Source of the DNA: Mesostigma viride
Taxonomy: Eukaryota; Streptophyta; Mesostigmatophyceae; Mesostigmatales; Mesostigmataceae
Length of the DNA stretch: 64,000 bases
Direction: 5' to 3'
Assembly (NCBI GenBank): GCA_009746045.1
Contig: RPFO01000065.1
Location: 1,166,424 to 1,230,423 of the forward strand
The notes under the pieces are model-generated. The model was not told where the DNA came from. It did not search any database and saw only the letters and a program-made list of their open reading frames with translations. Positions 32,851 through 44,017 of this stretch are shown in pieces (position 1 is the stretch's first letter; the number at the start of each line of letters is the position of its first letter). A program made the position numbers and the translations under genes.

Positions 32851-35291
32851 TCAATCCATCACCAATAAACGGGTTGCTTGGACCCAACGACCTTCTTACT
32901 CGCCTGTCCACCCAATGTTCTGCCCATCCTCCCACCTGCCCGCCTGCAAGTCTGCCACCCGCCTATCTGCCCACCCATCTGTCAACCTGCCTGCCTGCCT
33001 GCTTGTGTGCATGCCTGCAGGCCTGCATGTGCACCTGCGCCCATGCACCCATTATGCCCCCATGGCACATACATGCAGCCTAGCTAGTTGAGTGTCTCTA
33101 GGCACGCGCACATGGGTGGCTACATGGGCATTTGCCTGTGTCTTGGGCTGGGGCGTTGGGCTGATTAGTTCAAGAGTGGGCGGGAAGACGGTGGTATAAT
33201 TGGGTGGGTAGGGACGGAGAGGATGGATGATTGGGGGGGTTGGATGCGGGTGGGACTCAAGTTAGTGTTAAGTCCAATGTTGCCTATAGCATCAACAAAA
33301 ATAAGCGAGAAAGCAGCCTAAATTCAAGGAGCCTACTTCTTGTAACATGTGCGAAACTGCAATTAATGGTTGCAGGCTCACAAGCTGCCAGATTCATAAC
33401 GCAAATGGAATGAATTGCATGGTTACAGTACAAGCGTGTGGTTGGAAATCTTACAATGCCTGGCAACGTCTCTTTCATGTGCCCACTGAGAACCGCTGTT
33501 CTTCGACACAAGAAGGCTTTGGGAAGCAACGAGCTTCGGCCAGGGCCTTCATTTCAAGGAACCGTGTGTGAAGCAAGAACTCAGGATTTACAAACAGAAA
33601 CTATACCTAACTTTGCGACCTTCATGCAGTATATATATTGTCATGTGCATGGCTATGTAGTATGTGCCAACAATCACAACGAAAACGTGCGAAATTGCAA
33701 ACATTGCCGTGGAACTAAGGGCAGGAGCCACGCACGCAGCAAATTAGAACGGTTCGTGAACCGGTCTGTCGGGCATAAAGGCAGCAAAGTCTGGCCAGCA
33801 ATAATGCAGTGCGATGCGAGACAAACTCGGTAAATATGGGCAGGCAGGCGCAGCTCGTCCTCAGCAGTGCTATCTAACATGACGGCGCCTTATTTCCGCG
33901 TGCACGGTGCCGAACATGGCACTGGCCTGATTCCAGTTGCAGCAACGCCAGATGCCTTCCCGTCATAGAGCAGAGGCTTCACGTACGTCGACATCGTTGG
34001 CTACCAATCGCTATGCTTCCCGTGATAATGCACTACGCGTCCGAACAAAATGTCGAGAAAGCAAACAATCTACACGCGAGAGAACTGGGCTGATAGCTTT
34101 TCAGTACTGGTTTTACCGTGCCTTCAAATTCCATTAGCTTACTGGCATGGCTGACTAATTTTAGCTAATTTACAGGTATTTATACCACTGGCCGCACCGC
34201 CCGCATGCATGGCCCGGGACGAGTCTCGAAGACGTAAGGGCATTACGTCGGAGTTTACGTACAGATCTGTAATAAAAAAACAGATCTGCATATACTGTAC
34301 GCCTAGCCATCTGTATTTTTCGGGCCCTAACTTTACAGATCTGTAAAAAGCTCAAGTATTTAAGTGCCATTATTTGAATATTCCATGTCCGCGCCTGTGA
34401 ACTTGAACAAGTTGATTCCCACGCTGATTTGAACTATACCGTAATGCGGTTGTACTTTACACGTGCTGCCCTGCCTGGCGTGGGATACAACTACCAAAGT
34501 AATAACAGCAAGTAACTTACTAACTAACTTAACACGTGGGACGTCCGCCCTGAGAAAATTATCCGTGGCCCGATTTATGGAACTAATAATCCCCATTTAC
34601 TTGGAGAATATCCCTGGCCCGAGCGGACTTGGTGCAGTTGGTTCGATTGATATTCCGAGAATATCTTTTGTCTAGGCCTTCGGATCAGGAGACCTACACA
34701 GTCGCGAAAGGTACCAAAGGTCCTGAGTTCGATTCCCGCCACGTATATTCCGAGATTTTTTATGAGCTGAGATCTGTGCAGCGAACACTTTTCCCGCGTC
34801 TCAACTCGGCCGCGTGTATGCCTGTGCATGGTCAGTGGTCACTGGCACTCGGCCTTTCGGTCCTGGCGAGACACATGCGTTGGCATCCGAACCCCGAACC
34901 GGGCGTGCTGCACACACGCACACGCTGTCAGCTTGTACGTCGCTACCAAGAAGCCCCAAGGCGCTACCAAGAAGCAATTCACTGTCCATCGCTGACCTCG
35001 TCGTTTCCTCCATGTGGAAACCACTAAAGTCGTTTTGGGTGCGTCCGGGATTAAATCTTGCTTTGCCAGTGTCGACGGATCGGTTGCGGCTCAGAGCTGG
35101 CCGGGCAGTCTCATAGAAGTTCAATAACGGTCGACGCCACAATTTATCACCGAGATACCACTCGTACCCCACATGCCATGGCTGCATCGACTCTTGTCAA
35201 TCTGTCGCACCTTTGTGCAAAGTTTATCTCCCGTCGTTAATTCAGGCACCTCAGCTGTTTATTGGTTGGTCGCTGATAACGATCAGCTGGA
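32851..35291. other. Unassigned interval upstream of the ammonium transporter
   Basis: No gene recognised. Small features: three TACAGATCTGTAA-type palindromes near 34260-34340, a tandem CGCTACCAAGAAGC pair at about 34944-34974, and a GAGTTCGATTCCCGCC string at 34730 without a matching tRNA fold. It should include the AMT promoter; no clear TATA box was chosen. Confidence 0.4.
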
Positions 35292-38200
35292 ATGGCGCAT
35301 CGTCTGCTGGACGCAGGCGCCTTGCCTCCTGTCGATGTCCTGGCCAGCAATGTCTCGCTGATTGCCGAGCTGCTTGGGGAGGCTATTGGGGAAATTCGTG
35401 AACAGCGCGCTGAGCTAGACCAGCTCGAGTCGGACCTTGATGGCGTTTTTATTTACCTCGGAGGAATTCTTGTGTTCGTCATGCAAGCGGGGTTTGCGCT
35501 GCTGGTAAGATTTTTGCCGGCCCATTACTCGTCACATTACTGCGTGCAGGTTTCGCTCAATAGGCGTGTAAGTTCAGCGTGTTCCGTGCGCAGACGATTT
35601 GATTTGAATTTTTGTTGGCATTTTATGCCTGCCATGTGTTATATGATAGTAATATTCATAGTTTTCTCTGTGGCCGGGCCGGGCATACTGAACCGTGCAG
35701 TCATATAGCTGTAGACCTGCAGTTAACCTGAATTCCGCAGTGCCTGCAGCTCATGATAATGCCGCGGCCTGATGTTTCTTGATGATCTTGGCGCCCAATT
35801 AATTTCTGTCTCCACTGCTCAGGAATCCGGGACGGTGCGGTCAAAGAACACAAAGAACATCTTGCTAAAAAACATCCTGGACGCCTGCATAGGGGCGCTC
35901 ACGTGGTGGTCCATCGGCCATGCGTTTGCCTATGGCGTCAACGGCCCCGCGCCCAACGCCTTCATCGGTGGCCAGGACTTTTTTGCGAGCAGCGACAAAG
36001 GGAAGAGCATTCACCCCTTCTCGGCCTACTCCAACAACTTCTGGCCGCTGTGGCTATTCAACTGGGCGTTTGCGGCCACCGCATCCACCATCGTGTCGGG
36101 CGCGGTCGCCGAGCGCTGCCAGATCGGCGCCTACATCGTCTACACCATTGTGCTCTCGGGCTTCATCTACCCCGTCGTCGCCCACTGGGTGTGGAGCTCC
36201 GAGGGGTGGCTGTCCCCCTACCGCCACCCGGCCTCCCTGGGGGACCACGGGATGATCGACTTCGCAGGCTCGGGCGTGGTCCACCTGACAGGGGGCACCG
36301 CCGCCCTGGTGGGGGCCATATTCTGCGGCCCCCGCCTGGGCCGGTTCGCCGAGGACGGGCGTGTGATCGACATGCCTGGCCACTCGACCGTGCTGGCGGC
36401 GCTGGGCACCATGTTCCTTTGGTTTGGGTGGTTTGCGTTCAACACCATGTCCGCGGGGGGCGCGTTTGGCAAGATCAACTTTGCCGCAAAGGCCTCGGTG
36501 AACACGTGCATCTCCGGCGCGGCGTCCGCGTGCTTTGCACTCATCTTCCACGTCTACAACGGGGGGGCGCCCAACATAGGGCCCGTCCTTAATGGCATCC
36601 TGGGAGGCATGGTCGCCATCACTGGCTCGTGCGCACTGGTGGAGCCCTACGGCGCGTTCATCATTGGGATGACGGCTAGCCTGGTGTACTTGGGGGGGGC
36701 GAAGCTGCTCAAGATGCTCAAGGTGGGTGGCGGCAATAGCATGCATCATCTTCATTTCTATGGCAATATAAGGGATCGGCAAAGGGAAGCCGGTTGTATG
36801 GCGTGTGGCGGATGCTTCATTTATGCAAAAAATGTGCATGGTTAAGCACTGTAGGTTAGTTCAATATCGGCTCAATGGTCAGCGGCTGTTGGTCCTTTGG
36901 GAGGTCCTGACGCAATCTCGCCCCTGTGAGCACGATGCCTGTGAGATGGTGGTGGGACCATAGTGCTGTGGTGGAACGTTGTAACCAGAATTCTTCCCCC
37001 GCTGGAACGGAGCACATTGTAATGGGAGGTGCAAAGTGGGCGTGGAGGCCAGAGGGAGGGGGGGGGGGGGGGGGAAATGGGGGTTGCTGGAGGGGTGTGG
37101 GAACTGAGGGTGACAAGGTAGTGATAATCTTTCCGTTTGGTACGTGCGTGCATGCATGGGTGGGTGGGGATCTGTTGGGGAGTCAGCTGCTGTTGTAGCA
37201 CAGGGAGGGCATGTAGCATTGCCACGCTTGTCGTTCTGCCTCCCCGCCACACGACACGACATGACATGACACGACACGACACGTATGCCAAGTGTGCCAC
37301 GTATGCCACGTATGCCACGTATGCCACGTATGCCACATATGCCACGTATGCCATGTATGCCACGTATGCCACGTATGCCACGTATGCCACGTATGCCACG
37401 TATGCCACGTATGCCACGTATGCCACGTATGCCACGTATGCCACGTATGCCACGTATGCCACGTATGCCACGTATGCCACGTATGCCACGTATGCCACGC
37501 CTGCCACGCCTGCCACGCCTGCCACGCCTGCCACGCCTGCCACGCCATGCCACGCCACTCCGCTACACTGCACCGCACTGCACTGCACTGCACTGCACTG
37601 CACTGCACTGCACTGCACTGCACTGCACTGCACTGCACTGCGCTGCGCTGCGCTGCGCTGCGCTGCGCTGGACTGGACTGGACTGGACTGGACTGGACTG
37701 GACTGGACTGGACTGGACTGGACTGGACTGGACTGGACTGGACTGGACTGGACTGGACTGGACTGGACTGGACTGGACTGGACTGGACTGGACTGGACTG
37801 GACTGGACTGGACTGGACTGGACTGGACTGGACTGGACTGGACTGGACTGGACTGGACTGGACTGGACTGGACTGGACTGGACTGGACTGGACTGGACTG
37901 GACTGGACTGGACTGGACTGGACTGGACTGGACTGGACTGGACTGGACTGGACTGGACTGCGCTGGACTGGACTGGACTGGACTGGACTGCGCTGGACTG
38001 CGCTGGACTGCGCTGGACTGCGCTGGACTGCGCTGGACTGCGCTGGACTGCACTGCACTGGACTGGACTGGACTGGACTGGACTGGGAGATCCACGCAAA
38101 CTTGCACTGTTTAGGGGGTTTAGGGCTGGCATCGCTCCCGCTCTTCCCCGCACCCCTTCACAGGCAAGACCCCACCCGTCCACCCAAAGATCCGTGTCGT

Positions 38201-38712
38201 GGCCACCTCAGTTCCCCTTTGTCGCCTAACTTGAACCCCACCCCGCCCCACCCGCACCCTTAACCCTAACAAGAGCCCCCACCCCTGAACACGGCTGTTA
38301 CAACCCCATTCCCCTGCGTGGCCAGATCGATGACCCGCTTGATGCGGCGCCCGTGCACATGTTCTGCGGCGCGTGGGGCCTCATCGCAGTCGGCCCCTTT
38401 GTGCGGCGCGACCTGGTCTCCTTCTTCTACGGCAAGACGTTCGAGTATGGGTTCCTCTACGGTGGTGGTGGCAAGCAGCTGGGCATCCAGATCCTGGGGG
38501 TGGTGGCCATCGCGGCATGGTCGGGTGCGACGAGCTGCATCGTGTTCGGGATTTTGTCCAAGTTGGGCGTGCTGCGGACGAAGATGAATGACGAGCTCAT
38601 GGGGCTCGATCTCACGCACCACGGGGGCAGCCACCTGCAGGTGATCCAGGACAAAGGGAAGGAGAGCAAAGACAAGATTGGGGGGATCGTGCACCTGGCA
38701 AACACGGCGTGA
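35292..38712 (+). CDS. AMT1: Ammonium transporter, AMT1 family (3 exons)
   Basis: Exons 35292-35504, 35823-36722 and 38326-38712 join in phase 0 at GT-AG introns (GTAAGA...CTCAG; GTGGGT...GGCCAG) to give 499 aa, the usual AMT1 length. Residues 1-50 are an amphipathic N terminus. The first membrane helix is GVFIYLGGILVFVMQAGFALL, which runs across the first splice site. Exon 2 has ESGTVRSKNTKNILLKN, the signature DFAGSGVVHLTGG with pore His225, and WFAFNTMSAGG. Exon 3 has IDDPLDAAPVHMFCGAWG with the second pore His382, then a cytosolic tail with GLDLTHHGG, which holds the Thr that regulates plant AMT1 trimers by phosphorylation (family knowledge). Probably takes up ammonium at the plasma membrane. 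Intron 1 is 318 bp; intron 2 is 1603 bp and full of repeats. Confidence 0.93.
37277..38090. repeat. Compound tandem repeats in AMT intron 2
   Basis: In order: 9-bp CCACGTATG (about 37283-37498), 9-bp CCACGCCTG (37499-37540), 5-bp CACTG (37568-37640), CGCTG (about 37641-37670), and a long GGACT pentamer array (37668-37960) ending in mixed CGCTG/GGACT units to 38090. A short poly-G run lies at 37059-37073. The array gives long open frames in several frames by composition only. Confidence 0.93.
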
Positions 38713-39082
38713 TCCGCGCAGCTGCCTTGGATGGCCTGTTTATGATGAGGTGTTTATGAACCTATGGGGTATGGGTGGGCCTGTTTTATCAAGAGGTGTG
38801 TATGAGACGGCGCCTATTTGTGCTAGTACGGTGCAGGGACTCTCTCTTGTATCCGGAAAAGGCGCATGTGAAACTAATGGGTGTATATTTAAGGTGTGTT
38901 TAATCAAGATTGGTCTAGCCATGTACCCATTAGGGGGCCAACCATCAAGCACGTGACCCATGCCATTATAGAGCTTCTTACGTACAGTGACAATGTGTTT
39001 GTACTTCAGCGTCAACAATGCCCTGCCTGTGCACAGCACGCGGCGCTTTGGGGAAGCTGACATGGGATCGATAGCTATCTAG

Positions 39083-39415
39083 ATGGGATACATCTATGCT
39101 AGCATTATAAGTGTTGCACTGGTGGTCGCCCAGCCCCCACCCGGGCTTGCCTCGCCATCTGCATCGCCTGAACCTAAGCGCAGTCGCCCTGCCGAGCCGC
39201 ACTGGGACGAGATCGCCTTTGACATCAACGCACCTGGCTTCTGGACTAGAACCCCGGGAGCCTTTATGGGAGACGTGTTTTTCGGCACGCACGCCTCGCT
39301 TGTAGCCCTGTGCTTGCACCTCATCTCCCACAACCGCGGCCGCTGGCCCAACGGCCTACCTTCCACCACTGATGACATTAAGGGGAGGTGGCACCCCAAA
39401 ACCCTTAAAAATTGA
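39083..39415 (+). pseudogene. Member of an unknown local protein family (short copy)
   Basis: 110 codons. Starts with a hydrophobic stretch, then LVVAQPPPGLASPSASPEP, KRSRPAEPHWDEIAFD, and VFFGTHASLVAL. The same string of motifs, with changes and one frameshift, occurs at 42900-43090. No known domain. Lies 370 bp after the AMT stop on the same strand. Length and decay suggest a truncated duplicate, but a short expressed gene cannot be excluded. Confidence 0.45.
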
Positions 39416-41130
39416 CATATGGTAATATCACTTGAAATCCATTTGCACAACCCTAAGTTATGATTGGGGGCACTAAATAACATCTCTAGTGAGTTGTCCA
39501 TGCACTTGTTGGGGGTACTACCCCCATATATACGCCAATAATGCGCTATAAATAGCAAAAGACGCTAATTAGGGCTGGGTATGCCCCAGCCAATGCACAC
39601 ATTTATTTACAAAACTGCCTGCAGCGTTTTTAGTTCCCTGAGTTTGTAGCTTGCTGAGCTATTTACATCATGAAAAGGGCAAAACCTCGAACAGTTATTA
39701 ATTTCCCCGCACAATGACCCTTTTTTTACCAGACATTGGGAATAACTTTTTATAAACACGTCAAAAAAATACTTTTTCCTGCAGCGAAAATCCGTCTAAC
39801 AGGGGGACATCTGTGTTCCAAGTCCCGGGTCATTCCGACAAGTCTAGCTCAAGTTATAAGGTTTTGCATGCTAAATTCTGAACATACGCTAAATGAGATT
39901 TTTCTGTGTATAAGGCCACCTAGACATGATGTTTCCCATCCGGCAAGAAGCCAAAAAACATGCCCAACTCGATCACACAACATAAGAAAGGCTAGGCACC
40001 TCATCTGCCCTCCCCTGCCCTCAGCATGGCCAGCCTTGCCAGCGTGGGCATAGCAACACCATCGCTAGGCATACACGCACCAAGAGAGCATACACTATGC
40101 TCAGCCCAAGGTTACCATGCAAATTTATGCCAAGAACTCAGCAAGTATACGTGTAAAAACCTTAGAAAGAATGCCCAAGCAATAGAGGCAACTGCAGCCT
40201 GCAAACTTGGCAGCAAATCATACATGCTGTCTGCCAAGCATTCACATCCTATCCAGCTTGCCTTGCTGCACACATAGCAGGGAAGTCTTAATGGTTATAG
40301 CTCAAGGAAAGCAATGGAAACACCTATCTAATGCAATGCCACTCATGCAGTATGGCCAGCAAAAGAACCACTCTCACCTTCCTTTCCAATATGGCGATTT
40401 GCTAAGAAGCTGATGCCAGCTTGTTAGCCTCTAGGCACATGCCGGATGTCGTCACTAAAACAGGCGTGTCAGATCCGGCACATAACAAAGCGTCTGAGCA
40501 AGCTCATGTCCAAAGGATGATGGAAAACAAATGTCAACACATTACCAACAACTTGACCTCGGCGCCTTAAGCATGACAGCCACAAACTACACGAAATTGT
40601 ACGAAATTGCTAGGAATCTGACGATGCAACCGAAAGAAATGGAGCGCTTCCTGCATGCAGGGAAACTGCCCGAAAAAAGGGCGAAAGGCCGACGTTAATG
40701 CACCTGCCTGCGTGGAAATGTTTCATGCATAAACTGGCACGCAAGCTCGAACAATAAAAGACATCATCCATTGATCAGGCGAACAAGGAAGGTGCGCCTT
40801 CCGTGAATACGTCGAAGGCGACATGCGCAGGCCTGCGTAGGTTCTTACCTTGAATGCCGGAAATGTAAAAGAAACCGGGAAGCTTCGGCACAAACTCGAC
40901 AACACCATTAAGTTAGCCTCATAATCGCTCTTTAGATCCTACGTTGCCTCACAATCGCTGCCGTAAACCTGCATTAAATTTCATGATCCGCAAGAGAAAT
41001 TATATCCTGGACCCCCGCGCCCGTAGCCGTTCGAGAAATTAGCGATATCGCAAACCGTAAACTTTCCGCCATGAAATGAGGTCATCGACTAATCTTCTGC
41101 GAAATTCATGCATTTTTTCTAGCTTTTTAG
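39416..41130. other. Unassigned interval
   Basis: AT-richer sequence without a recognisable gene on either strand. Short open frames (such as 39736-40053) have no known motifs. Confidence 0.4.
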
Positions 41131-41275
41131 ATGCCATATCGATTAATATTGCCTGAAGGCAAGCCGCCATGGCCACCTCCGCGAGGGTTGAGCGGTCCGG
41201 GCACACATTATACACCGTACGGACGGTACCGCGAATTTTTTGGCGCGGAAAATATTCGGCGCGCCACGTCCCCTT
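41131..41275. repeat. Repeated upstream block, copy 1 (copy 2 at 41920-42045)
   Basis: Shared features in both copies: TGCCTGAARGCA, CGCCATGGCCA, then TACGGACGG(G)TACCGCG and AATTTTTTGGCGC, ending near CGTCCCCTTAAT. Copy 1 precedes a family fragment at 41370-41685; copy 2 ends in a (TTAA)n tract. Confidence 0.65.
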
Positions 41276-41369
41276 AATCACATTCCGCGCATGAAACGCC
41301 CCCGGCTCCAGCGCTTCGCCCTCTGCTCCCTCCTCGGGCGTTCCGACGCCGAGATCTGAGCCCCCCCTC

Positions 41370-41685
41370 CAACCGTCGCGACCGAAGCCATCGTCCGCAC
41401 CCTCCTTAAGGAAGCTTTCGAGCAGCACGTGGCCCCCCTTGCCACAGATGTGGCGGCAATGGGCGGCACGCTGGCAGCTGAGCTCCCTCACATTTCCACC
41501 ACCGTCACCTCCACATCCACCCTCCTCGCCTCCACCCCCACTGCCACCTCCACCTCCACCGCCACCCTCAAGGCCCAGCTTCTCGACATCGACCAACGCC
41601 TAAAGGACACCGCCATAGCCATCGAGTGCATGCAGAACACCGCCGGCATCACCGCCCAGGCGGTGAGGGACATAACAATTTAAAC
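41370..41685 (+). pseudogene. Fragment of the same unknown family (C-terminal part)
   Basis: Reads TVATEAIVRTLLKEAFEQHV, then APLATDVAAMGGTLAAELP, a Ser/Thr-rich stretch, LDIDQRLKDTAIAIE and MQNTAGITAQAVRDI. It aligns along its whole length with the C-terminal half of 42746-43590 (EALEQHVAPIAADVAAIGGT). It probably forms a coiled coil. The N-terminal part is missing. Confidence 0.55.
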
Positions 41686-41919
41686 GCATCCTTGACGCTA
41701 GGTAAAGCCCATAAAACCTGACAATCACCGCCGCCAGCGTGCATTCTAATTTATTCCTCTCGACGAAAACATCAGATTGGACCCCCGTGGCGATGGTCAT
41801 CAATAAAATCATCGACACTGCAAAAACCGCGAACTCCGCTACAAAGTAGTATCATTTACTCATCGTCTTTAAGATTCGCTCAGTTTCTCTGCATTCCGCG
41901 AGCTATCTTTTTCTACTCT

Positions 41920-42093
41920 GCCTGAAAGCACGTCGCCATGGCCAGCTCCGGTAGGGGTGCGCGCCCCGTGCACCACTTTTTCACGGTACGGACGGGTACC
42001 GCGAATTTTTTGGCGCCAAAAATATTCGCGCCGGGACCGTCCCCTTAATTAATTAATTAATTAATTAATTAATTAATTAATTAATTAATTAAT
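41920..42093. repeat. Upstream block copy 2 and (TTAA)n tract
   Basis: 41920-42045 repeats 41131-41275. 42046-42093 is a pure TTAA/AATT tetranucleotide run, followed by ATTCCATGTTG. Confidence 0.75.
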
Positions 42094-42573
42094 ATTCCAT
42101 GTTGTGGACGCCCCCAGCCGGCTAGAATATTAGCTTGCTTAATAGCCCTAGCTTGTATCTATTGGTAGTCACTGCCGCTATGGCAGCCATGCTTAGAATG
42201 TTTGCCTAGCTGTGCCAACTTACCTAGTCACGTGCACCGCACACGCACGGTACACAACCAGCCATAGCCTTAGCTTAGTCCTTGTACAGCCATGCTACGT
42301 CCTGGCTATGATCAGATTACTCGCCCACGCTCCTTGTTATGCCATGCTCACATGGGTCTTATTGCACCCACAGATTGCCGGATCGTTAGCGTGTCCGTTT
42401 AGCTAGCGTGCCGGAATGCAGCTGTGGGCATGCCTTAGGCATGAAGGAGACTGGGGGTCTCTGCCCTTTCCGGAGATCCTGTTGTGTGCACACACACAGG
42501 GATTAAAAGCACTTCGGTGCTCCGTGACTCCCCAACGGGAGCACGTGTTTAATTGATTAATTAATTAATTAGT
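42094..42573 (+). mobile_element. SINE-like sequence with GC hairpin and (AATT)n tail, copy 1
   Basis: Non-coding. Ends with the hairpin GTGCTCC...GGGAGCAC (42517-42544), then a TTAATTGATTAATTAATTAA-type tail (42548-42573). The same hairpin-plus-tail is at 46911-46967, and a related one (ACTCCCAACGGAGT plus tail) at 43869-43914. A short-repeat tail is typical of elements mobilised by some LINE types. The 5' end is set at the preceding TTAA tract and is uncertain. No polymerase III boxes were identified. Confidence 0.45.
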
Positions 42574-42745
42574 TCCATATGTTGGGTGCAGCCCAGAGCC
42601 GCGAGCCACGAGGTAGCCATGGCTGACGGCGGAGCTCATAACTTTCACGTTTGAGCACCGAATTTAGCCGTGAATATCACAATCAACGCGTCTTTTTACG
42701 ACGCACATGCTGATATAATTTTCCGAAGCTATTACGCAATATACG

Positions 42746-43590
42746 ATGAGCAAACGCCTCTCGACGGCGACGCAACGCAGCCTGGCGGCTGCGCTCAGCA
42801 ATGAAAATCTGTCTGCAGCTCCGGCTGCAGCTTCGCCCACCGGCCCCGTGAGAAGGCAACGGCGCCACTGGCCAAGCTCTACTAGTGGTCGTCCAGCCCC
42901 CTGCTGCGCCCGCCTCGCCAGCAGCGTCGCCTGAACCCAAGCGCAGTACGTCGCTTTGCCGAGCCGAGTTGGGTAGAGCTCGACTTTGTCGCCGAAGCCA
43001 GCCAGCCCGGCTTCCTTGACGCGCTTACCGAGGAACGCATCCTGGTCTGCGTGTTTTATGGAACGCACGCCTCCCTTCTTGCACTCAGTGTGCCGAAGCA
43101 GCTCTTCATCCAAGGTCGCCTCTCTGACCCTCGCCGGAATCGTTCCCCCTCTTTCGACCCCTTCCCCAGCCTCCACCGCCCCCACCTCCAGCAATTCGCT
43201 CTCTTTTCCCTCCTTGGACGCTCCATCGGGGAGCTTTGGCCCCCCAAGCCCCTCACCACCACCGAATCCTCCATCCGCTCACTCCTCGAGGCCCTCGAGC
43301 AGCACGTGGCCCCCATTGCTGCAGATGTGGCGGCCATAGGCGGCACGCTGACTGCCGAGCTTCCCCTCCTCTCCACCGCCACCTCCACCATCTCCACCGC
43401 CACCTCCACCCTCCTCGCCTCCTCCACCGCCACCACCTCCGACGCCATCACCGCCCAGCTCCGTGACATCGACCAGCGTCTTAAGGACAACGCCATCGCT
43501 ATCGAGGTTCTGCAGAACACCGCAGGCCTCACCGCCCAGGCGGTGAAGGACATGGCTTTATTTAATCATGTACATGTGTGCCTATGATGA
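42746..43590 (+). pseudogene. Longest member of the unknown local family, frameshifted
   Basis: A first frame (42746-42934) gives a Ser/Ala-rich N terminus. The following VVVQPPAAPASPAASPEPKR lies in another frame, and RFAEPSWVELDFVAEASQPG... VFYGTHASLLAL in a third, which then stays open to 43587 with a long Ala/Thr/Ser coiled-coil-like region (EQHVAPIAADVAAIGGTLT, AQLRDIDQRLKDNAIAIEVL). At least one indel near 42950 separates the parts. Introns could also explain the frame changes. Function unknown. Confidence 0.5.
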
Positions 43591-43634
43591 GCCACCCTCC
43601 AGATGATGCCTAGCTTTATTTAGTTATGTTGTGC

Positions 43635-43914
43635 CCATGCAGGGAGTCACTCTCTGCTGAGACGCCATGCCCTAGCTTTTTGCATAGCTATGCTGATCTT
43701 CCCCCCCATGACAGGCTCCCCCTTCGCTGGGCATAGCTTGAAGATCATGGGGATGCAAGTGCCCTGGTGCACCTAGAGCAAGGGTCCTTTACATTCCCAC
43801 CCTTGCAGGAAGTAGCTTAGAATGTATGATAGGCCATATGCCCCTTCTCTGGGCTATGTGCTACATATACTCCCAACGGAGTTATGTTCCTAATTAATTA
43901 ACTAATTAATTAAT
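43635..43914 (+). mobile_element. SINE-like sequence, copy 2 (inverted partner at 45400-45665)
   Basis: About 260 bp containing GGGAGTCACTCTCTGCTGAG, GACAGGCTCCCCCTTCGCTG, GTGCACCTAGAGCAAGGGTC and CTTGCAGGAAGTAGCTTAGA, ending ACTCCCAACGGAGT and a TAATTAATTAACTAATTAAT tail. The same sequence in reverse lies at 45400-45665. Non-coding. Confidence 0.6.
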
Positions 43915-44017
43915 GTTGGGTGGGTGGAGGTGGGAGAAGCCGCGTAATCGAACTAAGCTAACTCTAAGCTATCTAGTCTAGCACCCGCCATCTGCAACCG
44001 CCTTCTGCTGTCGTCGC

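Noticed and set aside
34650..34760. Possible tRNA (GGTGCAGTTGGT, CTTCGGATCAGG, GAGTTCGATTCCCGCC)
   Set aside because: The T-stem does not pair, the anticodon arm is irregular and no acceptor stem was found.
37137..38263. Open frames of up to 400 codons on both strands in AMT intron 2
   Set aside because: They consist of the pentamer and 9-bp arrays. AMT exons on both sides join in phase over this region.
41039..41596. Glycine-rich minus-strand ORF of 185 codons
   Set aside because: Antisense shadow of the Ser/Thr/Ala-rich plus-strand family copy.
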